A stretch of 43,617 bases of DNA from Rhodospirillales bacterium. GTDB lineage: Bacteria; Pseudomonadota; Alphaproteobacteria; Rhodospirillales; Magnetospirillaceae. Of the stretch, positions 8,268 to 17,304 are shown in pieces. Under the pieces are notes generated by a model. It saw only the letters and a list, made by a program, of their open reading frames with translations. It did not search any database and was not told where the DNA came from. Location: assembly GCA_015654615.1 (NCBI GenBank), contig JAATGN010000316.1, positions 1-43,617 on the forward strand, read 5' to 3'. A program made the translations under genes and the position numbers. Numbering within the stretch: position 1 is the first letter of the stretch; each line of letters starts with the position of its first letter.

Positions 8268-8486
8268 TCAGCCGGCGACCGTCAGCTCGGCGAAGTCGAT
8301 TTCGTAGCGGTCCTTGGGGGCCTGAAAAGCCTTGAAGGCCGTCACCACCGTTTCGACGGCGATCCCCTCGGGCACGTTCTGCACCTCATAGATAATGGCG
8401 TAACCGGACGTCGGACCGGCATCGGCCAACCGATGCGCCGGCGCGACCAGTCCTTCTCCGGCAACTTTGATCATGAATGACGCCAT
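8268..8486 (-). CDS. Hypothetical 72-aa protein
   Basis: I do not recognise this protein. It is short, without membrane segment or signal peptide, and has alternating hydrophobic stretches (ASFMIKVAGEGLVAP, GYAIIYEVQNVP, AVETVVTAFKAF, YEIDFAELTVAG) that suggest a small alpha/beta fold. AAGGAG at good spacing precedes the ATG at 8486, which supports it as a real gene. It lies 73 bp downstream of oppF on the same strand and could be the last gene of that operon or stand alone. Confidence 0.65.
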   Translation of the reverse strand: MASFMIKVAGEGLVAPAHRLADAGPTSGYAIIYEVQNVPEGIAVETVVTAFKAFQAPKDRYEIDFAELTVAG

Positions 8487-8559
8487 CTCGTCTTCTCCTT
8501 GGAGGGCCCCCTCCGGAGCAGACGTTAACAAAGGGGCGCGGCCCTCAGCAAGGGGGCAT

Positions 8560-9573
8560 TCACATGGGGCGGAGGCGTTCGAAGGCGCCGATCTCCTTCC
8601 AACGATGGCAGGCGACGATGTGGCCGGCATCCACCTCGGAAAGGGCCGGACTCTCGGTCCGGCAGCGGTCCTGGACATGCGGGCAGCGCGTGTGGAAGAC
8701 GCAGCCGCCCGGCGGATGCCGCGCCGACGGCAGTTCTCCGGTCAAGGGGATCCGCACGCGCCGGCGCTCGATGTCCGGATCGGGGACCGGAACGGCCGAC
8801 AGCAGCGCCTGCGTATAGGGATGACGCGGCGTGTCGTAGAGCGCGTGGCGCGGGGCGATTTCCATCACCTTGCCCAGATAGAGCACCATGATGCGGTGGC
8901 TGATCTGTCGCACCACCGCCAGATTGTGCGAGATGAACAGCAGGGCGACTCCGGTGTCCCGGCTCAAATCCCCGAGCAAAGCGACGATTTGCGCCTGGAT
9001 CGACACATCGAGCGCCGATACCGCTTCGTCGCAGACGATCATCTTCGGCTTCAGGATGAGGGCCCGGGCGATCCCGATGCGCTGGCATTGGCCGCCGGAG
9101 AATTGATGGGGATAACGATCGATGGCGTCGTCGGGCAGTCCGACCCGAGCGAGGACCGAGGCGATTCGGCGGCACCGGTCCTGCCGCGACAGGCCCGGCT
9201 CGAAAATGTCGAGCGGTTCGCCGACCAGGGCGCCGACGGTCATCCTCGGGTCGAGGCAGGCCAGGGGGTCCTGGAAGATGATGGTCATTTCCCGGCGCAG
9301 CAGGCGCTGTTCGCGCCGACCGGCGATCCCCAGGTCCCGGCCCTCCCAGAGGACGCGGCCGGCGGACGGCCGGATCAGATGGAGCACGGCGCGCCCCAGC
9401 GTCGATTTCCCGCAGCCGGATTCGCCGACGATGCCCAGGGTCTCGCCGGGGGCGAGCGCGAAGCTCACGTCGCGGACCGCGTGAACGACGTTTTTCACTC
9501 CCCACGGTCCGCCGGGCACCGCGAAATCGACCGACAGATCCTCGACCTGCAGAAGGCTTTGCCCGGGCGTCAT
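8560..9573 (-). CDS. oppF: Peptide ABC transporter ATP-binding protein OppF/DppF
   Basis: This 337-aa ATPase has Walker A GESGCGKST, signature FSGGQCQRIGIARA, Walker B MIVCDEAVSALD and the C-terminal oligopeptide/dipeptide extension (DTPRHPYTQALLSAVPVPDP, then a Cys-bearing GGCVFHTRCP segment that in family members binds an iron-sulfur cluster). It forms a heterodimer with OppD on the cytoplasmic face of the permease. The start ATG overlaps the oppD stop by ATGA, so the two are translationally coupled. The substrate group (oligopeptide or dipeptide) cannot be fixed from the ATPase. Confidence 0.92.
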   Translation of the reverse strand: MTPGQSLLQVEDLSVDFAVPGGPWGVKNVVHAVRDVSFALAPGETLGIVGESGCGKSTLGRAVLHLIRPSAGRVLWEGRDLGIAGRREQRLLRREMTIIFQDPLACLDPRMTVGALVGEPLDIFEPGLSRQDRCRRIASVLARVGLPDDAIDRYPHQFSGGQCQRIGIARALILKPKMIVCDEAVSALDVSIQAQIVALLGDLSRDTGVALLFISHNLAVVRQISHRIMVLYLGKVMEIAPRHALYDTPRHPYTQALLSAVPVPDPDIERRRVRIPLTGELPSARHPPGGCVFHTRCPHVQDRCRTESPALSEVDAGHIVACHRWKEIGAFERLRPM

Positions 9574-10580
9574 GACGGGACCGCTCCGGGATTTTCGCGA
9601 TGACAGGCCACCGCTCCGCCCCCGACCCGCGGCAGCAGCCGCGGGATCGCCGTCCGGCAGACCCCGTCGGCCAGGGGACAGCGGGCGGCGAAGGCGCAGC
9701 CCGGCGGCAGGGCGAGCAGATCCGGCGGCTGGCCCTCGATGGCTTTTCGCGGCCGGCCGACATCGTCGTCCAGGCGGGGAATGGCGGCCAGCAATCCTTG
9801 CGTGTAGGGATGGCGCGGATCGTGGAAAACATCGCGGGTCAGGCCTTCCTCGACCACGCGTCCGGCATAGAGCACCAGAACGCGGTCGCAGAGCCGCGCC
9901 ACCACGCCCAAGTCGTGCGTCACCAGGACGATCGCCGTGCCGGCGGCGCAAAGCTCGGCCAGCAGATCGAGAATGTCCGCCTGAATGGTGACGTCGAGCG
10001 CCGTCGTCGGCTCGTCGGCCAGCAGCAGGACCGGACCGCCGATCATCGCCATGGCGATGACCACCCGCTGCCGCATGCCGCCGGACAACTGATGGGGATA
10101 GCGGTCGAGCTGACGCGCCGGCTCGGGCATATGGACGCGCCGCAGCGCCGCCAGGGCTTCGCCGCGCGCCTGGCGGCGGGAAAGGCCCCGGTGGTATTGC
10201 AGCACCTCGGACAGCTGGCGCTCGACGGTCAGATAGGGATTGAGCGCGGTCATCGGGTCCTGGAAGATCAGCGCCAGCCGCACGCCGCGCAGCTTGTTCA
10301 ATTCCCCCGGCGCCAGACCGACCAGTTCCTTCCCCTCGAAGCGGATCGAGCCCCCGACCTCGGCGTTGGGCGGCAAAAGTCCCATGATGGAAAAAAGGGT
10401 CTGGCTTTTGCCGCTGCCGGATTCGCCGACGATCCCCAAGGTTTCGCCGGCCGACAGCGAAAGGGAAATTCCGTCGACGGCGGGCACGGTGCCGTGCGGC
10501 GTCCGGAACCGCGTGGAAAGCCGGGAAATCTCCAGCAAGGGAGGGCTCTTTTCCGGGACAGGATCCAAGCTTGTCTTCAA
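9570..10580 (-). CDS. oppD: Peptide ABC transporter ATP-binding protein OppD/DppD
   Basis: This ATPase of about 336 aa has Walker A GESGSGKS, signature [14 protein letters not shown], Walker [13 protein letters not shown], the H-loop VTHDLG and the C-terminal peptide-transporter extension ([28 protein letters not shown]). I chose TTG at 10580, preceded by GGGGGAGAGG, because the longer in-frame start at 10655 would translate one arm of a palindromic intergenic repeat (RDPRFREADGEGG). The gene is coupled to oppF by ATGA. It is separated from oppC by 189 bp that contain the repeat. Confidence 0.88.
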   Translation of the reverse strand: MKTSLDPVPEKSPPLLEISRLSTRFRTPHGTVPAVDGISLSLSAGETLGIVGESGSGKSQTLFSIMGLLPPNAEVGGSIRFEGKELVGLAPGELNKLRGVRLALIFQDPMTALNPYLTVERQLSEVLQYHRGLSRRQARGEALAALRRVHMPEPARQLDRYPHQLSGGMRQRVVIAMAMIGGPVLLLADEPTTALDVTIQADILDLLAELCAAGTAIVLVTHDLGVVARLCDRVLVLYAGRVVEEGLTRDVFHDPRHPYTQGLLAAIPRLDDDVGRPRKAIEGQPPDLLALPPGCAFAARCPLADGVCRTAIPRLLPRVGGGAVACHRENPGAVPS

Positions 10581-10605
10581 GGCCTCTCCCCCTTCGCCGT
10601 CCGCC

Positions 10606-10709
10606 TCGCGAAAGCGGGGATCCCGTGGACATCCGTGGCCGTCCGCATCGCGCAAAGCCCTCTTCGTACCGCCGGCTTTTCCATGGCCCCGGGATCCTCG
10701 CTTTCGCGG
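10606..10709. repeat. Inverted pair of CTTTCGCGGG-type intergenic repeats
   Basis: Two 19-bp arms, TCGCGAAAGCGGGGATCCC (10606-10624) and GGGATCCTCGCTTTCGCGG (10691-10709), are inverted copies with 17 of 19 matches, 66 bp apart. The motif with a trailing GAATGACG belongs to a class of dispersed palindromes common in proteobacteria. Here it sits inside the opp operon, between oppC and oppD. Confidence 0.55.
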
Positions 10710-10769
10710 GAATGACGATGATTATGAACCATCAACAAACCGCCCTTTCGCCTCGACTGACGACACGCC

Positions 10770-11606
10770 TCAGCCCCTTGGATCCAGCGCGTCGCGCAAG
10801 CCGTCGCCGAAGAAATTGAAAGCCAGCAGGGTCAGCGCCAGGAAAGCGCCGGGAAACAGCAGCAGCCACGGCGCTTCGATCATGTTCTGGGCGCCGTCGC
10901 CGATCAGCACGCCCCAGCTGGTGTTCGGCTCCTGCACGCCGAGCCCCAGGAAGGACAGAAAGGATTCGGTGAGGATGGCGTCGGGAATCACCAGCAGCAT
11001 GCTGATGATGACCGGCCCCCACAGGTTGGGAACGATGTGGCGCCACAGGATGCGCCGGTCGGTGGCCCCGAAGGCGCGCGCCGCTTCGACGAATTCCCGC
11101 TGCTTCAGCGCCAGCGTCTGACCGCGGACGATACGGGCCATATCCAGCCAGACCACCGCTCCGATGGTGATGAAGATGGTCGACAGGCTGCGGCCCATGT
11201 AAACGGTCAGCAGAATGACGAAAAAAACGAAAGGCAGCGAATAGAGGATGTCGACGATGCGCATCATCAGGCTGTCGACGCGGCCGCCCAGATAGCCGGC
11301 GACCGCCCCATAGGCCACGCCGATCACCAGGCTGATCAGGGACGCCGAGAGGCCGACCAGCAGCGAGACGCGCCCGCCCGCCAAGGTGCGGGCGAAAAGA
11401 TCGCGGCCGTTGGCATCGGTCCCGAAATAGAAACCGGCCGCGACGTCGGGCGGCGCGCTGATCCGGTCCCAGAACACCTCGTCGATCGCATGGACGCTGA
11501 GATAGGGCCCGAACAGCGCCAGCAGAACGATCAGGGCGAGAATGAGCGCGCCCCCCATCGCCATGGGATTGCCCGACAGGCGCCGGCCGATGCCGTCGGC
11601 CGTCAT
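10770..11606 (-). CDS. oppC: Peptide ABC transporter permease OppC/DppC
   Basis: This 278-aa inner-membrane permease has about six hydrophobic helices. Its family marks are an N-terminal helix (ALILALIVLLALFGPYL), the GTDANGRDLFARTL motif before the second helix and the cytoplasmic EAA loop (EFVEAARAFGATDRRILWRHIVPN) that docks on the ATPases. It pairs with OppB to form the channel. The start overlaps the oppB stop by ATGA. Confidence 0.92.
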   Translation of the reverse strand: MTADGIGRRLSGNPMAMGGALILALIVLLALFGPYLSVHAIDEVFWDRISAPPDVAAGFYFGTDANGRDLFARTLAGGRVSLLVGLSASLISLVIGVAYGAVAGYLGGRVDSLMMRIVDILYSLPFVFFVILLTVYMGRSLSTIFITIGAVVWLDMARIVRGQTLALKQREFVEAARAFGATDRRILWRHIVPNLWGPVIISMLLVIPDAILTESFLSFLGLGVQEPNTSWGVLIGDGAQNMIEAPWLLLFPGAFLALTLLAFNFFGDGLRDALDPRG

Positions 11607-12529
11607 TGCCTGGCGATCCTTGGATCGAGAAAGCCGTAGAGGATATCGACGATCAGATTGAACAGCACGATGATGCAGCCATAGAAGATCACCACGCCCG
11701 AGACCAGGGTGTAGTCGCGGTTGAGCGCCGCATCGACGAAGTAGCGGCCGATGCCGGGAATCGAAAAGACCTGCTCGACGACGATCGAGCCGGTGATGAT
11801 CCCCGCCGTCGCCGGGCCCAGATAGGACACCACCGGCAGGACGGCGGCCCGCATCGCATGGCGGAACAGCACCAGGCGGCGCGGCAATCCCTTGGCGTAA
11901 GCCGTGCGGATGAAGGGCATCTGCAGGGCTTCGATCATGCTGCTGCGGGACAGCCGGGCGATCGACGAGACGCGCGGCAGGGCCAGCGCGACCACCGGCA
12001 GGACCTTGTAGGACAGTTGGTGTCCGTCCCCCCAGCCGCCGGCCGGCAGCCAGTGCAGCGTGACGCCGAAGACCAGCGTCAGGATCGGCGCCATGACGAA
12101 ACTGGGGATGATGATGCCGACCATCGCGAAGACGATGACGACGCGATCCGATATCCGGTTCTGCCGCAGCGCCCCGAAGGTCCCCAAAGCCAGGCCGACG
12201 GCCAGCGCCAGGGCCATGGCGCTCACCCCCAGTTCGAGCGAAACGGGAAAACCTTGGCGGATCAATTGGGTGACGCTGAAATCCTTGCTGGTGAAGGACG
12301 GACCGAAGTCGCCATGGGCGAGGTCGCCCAGGTAGCGCAGATACTGCGCCGGAAGCGGTTCGTCCAGGTGATAGGCATGCAGCAGGTTGGCCTGCACCTC
12401 GGGCGAGACGACCCGTCCGGAATCGAAGGGGCCTCCCGGGGTCAGGCGCATCATCAGGAAGGTCAGCGTAACGATGACGAACAGGGTGGGAACGGCCCCC
12501 AGAAAGCGTTTGAGCAGCATGGAGACCAT
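11603..12529 (-). CDS. oppB: Peptide ABC transporter permease OppB/DppB
   Basis: This 308-aa permease is of normal family length. It shows the N-terminal LLKRFLGAVPTLFVIVTLTF helix, RLTPGGPFD, the EAA-type loop (IRTAYAKGLPRRLVLFRHAMRAAVLP) and the C-terminal INxxVDILYGFLDPRI-like ending (NLIVDILYGFLDPR). ATG at 12529 shares one base with the oppA stop codon (TGATG), which supports this start over longer options. It forms the transmembrane pore with OppC. Confidence 0.92.
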   Translation of the reverse strand: MVSMLLKRFLGAVPTLFVIVTLTFLMMRLTPGGPFDSGRVVSPEVQANLLHAYHLDEPLPAQYLRYLGDLAHGDFGPSFTSKDFSVTQLIRQGFPVSLELGVSAMALALAVGLALGTFGALRQNRISDRVVIVFAMVGIIIPSFVMAPILTLVFGVTLHWLPAGGWGDGHQLSYKVLPVVALALPRVSSIARLSRSSMIEALQMPFIRTAYAKGLPRRLVLFRHAMRAAVLPVVSYLGPATAGIITGSIVVEQVFSIPGIGRYFVDAALNRDYTLVSGVVIFYGCIIVLFNLIVDILYGFLDPRIARQ

Positions 12530-14148
12530 CAGCGGGACTCTAGGATCATCACCGACTTCGAATAGGTGTATCCGCAAGGATTGGGGCGATAATTCTTCAC
12601 AGAGGGCTTGGCCAGGAAAAATTCGACGTGATTGAAGGTGGGAGCGACGGCATTGTCTTCCAGCAGCACGGTTTCGGCCTGTTGCAGCAATTCGGCGCGG
12701 CGCGCCGTATCGAGGGTCCGCCCGGCCTCTTCGAGCAGCGAATCGAATTTCGGATTGGCATAACCCGGATCGTTCTCGCCGGAGCCGCCGGCGAACAGAT
12801 CCAGGAAGGTGGTGGCGTCGGGATAGTCGCCGACCCAGGCGTCGGCGAACACCTGGGTGAGCTGCTTTTCATGGCGATGCGCCACCAGCATCTTGAATTC
12901 CTCGGTCACCAGCGACGTCTTGACGCCGAGCGCGGTCTGCCACATCGAGGCGATGGCGATCGCCACCTTGCGCGCGTCCTCGCTGGTCGTCAGGCGCAGC
13001 TCGACGGCGAGCGGATGGTCCGGCCCGTAGCCGGCCTCGGCATACAAGGCCTTGGCCTTGGCCAGGCGTTCGGCCTGGGAGAGCGCGGCCCAGGAAACCT
13101 TCTGCGCCTTGTAGGCCGGATCCCCGACCGGCGGCACGATCCCATAGGCGACGACGGAGCCATCCTTGAGCAGCTTGTCGACGATCGTCTCCCGGTCGAG
13201 GGTCATGGACAGCGCCTGCCTGAGCTTCGGATTGCCGGCAAACGGAGGCTTCGTCAGATTGAAACCGAGATAGCTCGTCTCGAATTGCGTATTGAGGTGC
13301 AGTTCCTCGCCGGCGGTCTTGCGAAGCGATTCGATCTGGGCGTTCGGCACCGTATAGGTGACGTCCAGTTCGCCGGCGCGATAGCGGTTGAGTTCCTCGT
13401 TCGGCGACGAAATCGGATAAAAGATCACCTTGTCGATATGGACGTTCGCCGCGTCCCAATACCTGGGATTTTTCGCCAGGACGATCCGCGCCTGCGGCGT
13501 CCATTCCGCCAGGACGAAGGCGCCGTTCGAGACCAGATTGCCGGGCTGGGTAAAGCCGGCTCCGAACTTTTCCACATCGGCCCGTTTGACCGGCATGAAT
13601 TTGGCGTGCGCCAGTTCGGCCAGCAGATAGGGCGTGGGCCGCTTCAATCGAATGCGCAGGGTCCGCGGGTCCGGCGCTTCGACCCCCAATTTGGACAGAT
13701 CCTTGACCTTGCCCTGCACGATCTCTTCGGCATTCAGGAAGGAAAAGAAAATATAGGCGTAGGACGACGCCGTCGCCGGATCGACGACGCGACGGAAGCT
13801 GTAGACGAAATCCTCGGCGGTCAGGGGCGAGCCGTCCGACCATGTCAAGCCGGCCCGCAACGTGAAGCTGTAGGTCAGCCCGTCGGATGAAATCGTCCAG
13901 CTTTCCGCGGCTCCCGGCTGTGGACGATCCTCCGGATCGAGGGTCACCAGACCTTCGAACAGGTCGTCCTGGATACGGCCGGCGTTCACCGTGTCGGACC
14001 GGGCCGGATCGAGCGATTCGGGCTCGGCGGCGTTGCCGCGCCGGAGGACGATGCCGTCGTCGGCCCGCACGGGCCGGGCGCCCCCGAAATTCGTCGCCAG
14101 ACAGGCGAGCAGGAGGCCCATCGCAACAGCGGCACGGTTCAGGGGCAT
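12529..14148 (-). CDS. oppA: Periplasmic oligopeptide-binding protein OppA
   Basis: This 539-aa solute-binding protein (SBP_bac_5 family) has a signal peptide (about 1-29, ending near ARPVRA). Family marks follow: RGNAAEPESLDPA, LFEGLVTLDP, AAESWTISSDGLTYSFTLR and WSDGSPLTAEDFVYSFRRVVDP. The length and the AEDFVYSFRR block favour an oligopeptide over a dipeptide binder, but ligand residues cannot be assigned with certainty. GGAGG with good spacing precedes ATG at 14148. It opens the tightly packed oppABC part of the operon. The upstream pepN suggests imported peptides are used as nutrients. Confidence 0.9.
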   Translation of the reverse strand: MPLNRAAVAMGLLLACLATNFGGARPVRADDGIVLRRGNAAEPESLDPARSDTVNAGRIQDDLFEGLVTLDPEDRPQPGAAESWTISSDGLTYSFTLRAGLTWSDGSPLTAEDFVYSFRRVVDPATASSYAYIFFSFLNAEEIVQGKVKDLSKLGVEAPDPRTLRIRLKRPTPYLLAELAHAKFMPVKRADVEKFGAGFTQPGNLVSNGAFVLAEWTPQARIVLAKNPRYWDAANVHIDKVIFYPISSPNEELNRYRAGELDVTYTVPNAQIESLRKTAGEELHLNTQFETSYLGFNLTKPPFAGNPKLRQALSMTLDRETIVDKLLKDGSVVAYGIVPPVGDPAYKAQKVSWAALSQAERLAKAKALYAEAGYGPDHPLAVELRLTTSEDARKVAIAIASMWQTALGVKTSLVTEEFKMLVAHRHEKQLTQVFADAWVGDYPDATTFLDLFAGGSGENDPGYANPKFDSLLEEAGRTLDTARRAELLQQAETVLLEDNAVAPTFNHVEFFLAKPSVKNYRPNPCGYTYSKSVMILESR

Positions 14149-14190
14149 CGATGGACCTCCGGCAAAAAACATCCCATGGCCTTTCTATCT

Positions 14191-14484
14191 TCAGGCAGAC
14201 GGACGCAGATGCAAGAGATCTGTCACGAGACGGGAAGAAAGCTGGTCAATTAAGGGTCCGTTAAAGTCCGTCATAACGCGTTCCGCCCCGGCCGGCGGCC
14301 GCCCCGTCGTGGAAGAATAAGGAAAAGTGCCACCGAACTCTTTTCTTCCCAGTTCCCTATCGACCGCGCGCGGCCGACCCGGACCCTGAGGATATCCGCC
14401 GGCCTTCAGACTCCCCAGGGCCAGCGGATCGGCGATGCCGCCGATCCTTCGAGGCGTGGCGCGCTGCTGTTGCGCATCGTTCAT
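14191..14484 (-). CDS. Hypothetical 97-aa protein between pepN and oppA
   Basis: I do not recognise this protein. ATG at 14484 follows GGGAGAA at normal spacing and lies 30 bp after the pepN stop on the same strand. It ends 42 bp before oppA. The sequence is soluble-looking, rich in Gly, Pro and Arg, with a more ordered C-terminal third (MTDFNGPLIDQLSSRLVTDL). It could be a real small protein in the pepN-opp transcript or a chance frame in a 366-bp spacer. The ribosome-binding site is the main support. Confidence 0.4.
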   Translation of the reverse strand: MNDAQQQRATPRRIGGIADPLALGSLKAGGYPQGPGRPRAVDRELGRKEFGGTFPYSSTTGRPPAGAERVMTDFNGPLIDQLSSRLVTDLLHLRPSA

Positions 14485-14514
14485 CAACGCGATTCTCCCA
14501 CGCCATGGATTCGC

Positions 14515-17172
14515 TCACTGCAGGCTTTTGCTGGCCATCTCGAAGGTTCCCTTGCTGAGGCCGGGCACCGCCAGGACATGTTCCAAGGCCTGACGCATCA
14601 AGGCCTGGCGCGTGGGGTCGTAGCGCCGCCAGGCCCCCAGCGGCTGCGTCAGACGCGCCGCCATGGTGGCGTTCAGGGGATCGAGCAAGGCGATCTGGTC
14701 GGCCAGGAAGGCATATCCGGCGCCGTCCGCCGCGTGGAAGCGAAGCTGATTGCCCTGGCTGAAAGCGCCGACCAGGGAGCGCACGCGGTTGGGATTCCTC
14801 AGATCGAACGCCGGATGGCCGAGCAGGCTCCGGCAGCGTTGCAAGGTGTCGGGCAAGGCGCTGATCGCCTGCAGGGCGAACCATTTGTCGGTGACCAGAT
14901 CGTCTTGCCGCCAGGCGGCATAGAAGGTTTCGAAGGCGCGGTCGCGGTCGGAACCCGGAATGTCGCCCAACAGCGCCAGGGCCGCCAGCACGTCGGTCAT
15001 GTTTTGGGCGGCGTCGAATTGCCCGACCAGGCGGTCGACCGCCGCCGGTTCGCCGCTGGCGGCCAGATAGGCCAGGCAGCCGTTGCGCAGCGACCGGGCC
15101 CCGATGGCTTTCGGCTCGGGCCGATAGGGGCCGAGGTCGGTCAGCCCATCATAGACGGCGGCCAGATCGGCGCCCAGCTGGCGGCCGATCTCGGCCCGCA
15201 GGAATTGGCGGGCGGCGTGAATCGCCTCGACGTCGACGACCGCCATCTCGTCGGCCAGGGCGGATTCGCCGGGCAGGGCCATCGCCATCGCGGCAAAGGC
15301 CGGATCGGCGCCGCCTTCGGCCAGGGTCCGGCGCAGGGCGTCGAGCAGATCGGGATCGGCCGACATCTCGCCGCCCTGCTGCCGCACCGTCACCAGGTCG
15401 AGGAGATGGCGCATGGCGACCTGCTGGCCGGCTTCCCAGCGGGCGAAGGGATCATGGTCGAAGGCGGCCAGGAATTTGAGGCGATCGAGCGGGATATCCT
15501 TCAGCTTGACCGGCGCCGAGAAACCGCGGAACAGCGACGGAACCGGCGGCGCCGCCACATCGACGAAGCGGAAGGTCTGTTCCGCCTCCGTCATGGCGAG
15601 AATGCGCGTTCCCTCCCGTCCCGCCGCCTCGCCCTCCAGCCGGGTCGGCATTTCCCGTCCGTCGGGAGCCAGCAGCCCGATGGCGATCGGCAGGACGAAC
15701 GGTTCCTTGACCGCCTGGCCCGGGGTGGGGGCGGTCTGCTGGCGGACGGTCAGCTCGTAGCGGCGCAGATCGGGCTGGTAGCGATCCGTCACCGTGACCT
15801 CCGGCGTTCCGGCCTGGGCGTACCAGCGCCGGAAGCGGCCGAGGTCGACGCCGCTGGCGTCCTGCATGGCGGCGACGAAATCCTCGATGGTCACCGCGCT
15901 GTTGTCGTGCCGGGCGAAATAGAGATCCATCCCCTTGCGGAACCCGTCGGGGCCCAGCAGCGTATGGATCATCCGCACCACCTCGGAGCCTTTTTCATAG
16001 ACCGTGGCGGTATAGAAATTGTTGATCTCGATATAGCTGTCGGGGCGCACCGGATGAGCCAGCGGCCCGTTGTCCTCGGGGAACTGGCGGGCCCGGAGGG
16101 CGCGGACGTCGGAGATCCGTTTGACCGCCGGACTGCCGTGGTCGGCCGAGAACTGCTGATCGCGGAACACCGTCAGCCCCTCTTTCAGCGACAGCTGGAA
16201 CCAGTCGCGGCAGGTCACCCGGTCCCCGGTCCAATTGTGGAAATATTCATGCCCGATGACCGCCTCGATGCCCTGGTAATCGGTGTCGGTCGCCGTCTCG
16301 GGCCTGGCCAGCACATATTTGGTGTTGAAGATGTTGAGGCCCTTGTTTTCCATCGCGCCCATGTTGAAATCCGACACGGCGACGATGTTGAAGACGTCGA
16401 GGTCGTATTCCAGCCCGAACACTCGCTCGTCCCATGCCATGGCGTTCTTCAGGGAGGCCATGGCGTGGCCGCATTTGTCCTCGTCGCCGCGGCGCACCCA
16501 GATGGCCAGGGACACGCCCCGGCCGGACCGCGTGACGAAACTGTCGCGGACGGCCACCAGATCGCCGGCCACCAGGGCGAACAGATAGGACGGCTTGGGA
16601 TGCGGATCGATCCAGCGGGCCCAGTGCCGCCCGTCCCCGGCGTTCCCCTGGGCCACCGGGTTGCCGTTCGACAGCAGCACCGGATAGCGGCCTTCGTCGG
16701 CGTGGATGGTGGTCGAAAAGCGCGCCATGACATCGGGCCGGTCGGGGAAATAGGTGATCCGCCGGAAGCCTTCGGCCTCGCACTGCGTACAGAAATTGCC
16801 GCCGGATTTGTAAAGGCCGGACAATTCGGTGTTGTCCTGCGGCCGGATCCGCGTCTCGATATCCAGGGTGAAGGCGTCGCCGACATCATCGATGGTCAGC
16901 GCGTCGTCCGACAGCCGATAGCGGTTTTCGCCCAGTCGCTCGCCGTCGAGCGACAGCGACACCAGCGTCAGTGCCTCGCCGTCGAGACGCAAGGCGGCGG
17001 CCCGATCCGCCGCCCGGGGATTGCGCCTGACCGTCAGATGCGCCGCCACCCGCGTCTCCTCTTCCCCCAGATCGAAGGACAGATCGACCGCATCGATCAG
17101 AAAATCCGGCACCCGATAGTCGGCGAGGCGGATGACGCGGGGGGCTTGCTCGGTTTGGCGAAGGTCGGACAT
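14515..17172 (-). CDS. pepN: Aminopeptidase N (M1 family zinc metallopeptidase)
   Basis: This cytosolic aminopeptidase of 885 aa has the normal length for bacterial PepN. The substrate-anchoring motif GAMEN is at 272-276. The zinc site HEYFHNW gives H308 and H312, with the third ligand E331 in LKEGLTVFRDQ and catalytic E309. It removes N-terminal residues from peptides. ATG at 17172 follows CGGGAG; longer in-frame starts lack this signal. The gene lies upstream of a hypothetical gene and oppABCDF on the same strand, so peptide import and breakdown may be co-expressed. The N-terminal beta domain and the long helical C-terminal domain both appear complete. Confidence 0.95.
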   Translation of the reverse strand: MSDLRQTEQAPRVIRLADYRVPDFLIDAVDLSFDLGEEETRVAAHLTVRRNPRAADRAAALRLDGEALTLVSLSLDGERLGENRYRLSDDALTIDDVGDAFTLDIETRIRPQDNTELSGLYKSGGNFCTQCEAEGFRRITYFPDRPDVMARFSTTIHADEGRYPVLLSNGNPVAQGNAGDGRHWARWIDPHPKPSYLFALVAGDLVAVRDSFVTRSGRGVSLAIWVRRGDEDKCGHAMASLKNAMAWDERVFGLEYDLDVFNIVAVSDFNMGAMENKGLNIFNTKYVLARPETATDTDYQGIEAVIGHEYFHNWTGDRVTCRDWFQLSLKEGLTVFRDQQFSADHGSPAVKRISDVRALRARQFPEDNGPLAHPVRPDSYIEINNFYTATVYEKGSEVVRMIHTLLGPDGFRKGMDLYFARHDNSAVTIEDFVAAMQDASGVDLGRFRRWYAQAGTPEVTVTDRYQPDLRRYELTVRQQTAPTPGQAVKEPFVLPIAIGLLAPDGREMPTRLEGEAAGREGTRILAMTEAEQTFRFVDVAAPPVPSLFRGFSAPVKLKDIPLDRLKFLAAFDHDPFARWEAGQQVAMRHLLDLVTVRQQGGEMSADPDLLDALRRTLAEGGADPAFAAMAMALPGESALADEMAVVDVEAIHAARQFLRAEIGRQLGADLAAVYDGLTDLGPYRPEPKAIGARSLRNGCLAYLAASGEPAAVDRLVGQFDAAQNMTDVLAALALLGDIPGSDRDRAFETFYAAWRQDDLVTDKWFALQAISALPDTLQRCRSLLGHPAFDLRNPNRVRSLVGAFSQGNQLRFHAADGAGYAFLADQIALLDPLNATMAARLTQPLGAWRRYDPTRQALMRQALEHVLAVPGLSKGTFEMASKSLQ

Positions 17173-17304
17173 GAAAACTCCCGTTCCGAATGGATTTCTC
17201 GAAGGCATCTCCTTCTGTGAGATAGTATTGAATCGGGTCATTGCACAGCCAAACGATGTTTGACTTCGCGGCTCACGCCGCCGATGACGCCGGACACGGG
17301 CGGC

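Noticed and set aside
6220-8307. Long plus-strand frame over the TPR/glycosyltransferase gene
   Set aside because: No domains; rich in Arg, Gly and Pro as expected from the complement of a high-GC gene. The minus-strand reading has TPR repeats and a GT domain.
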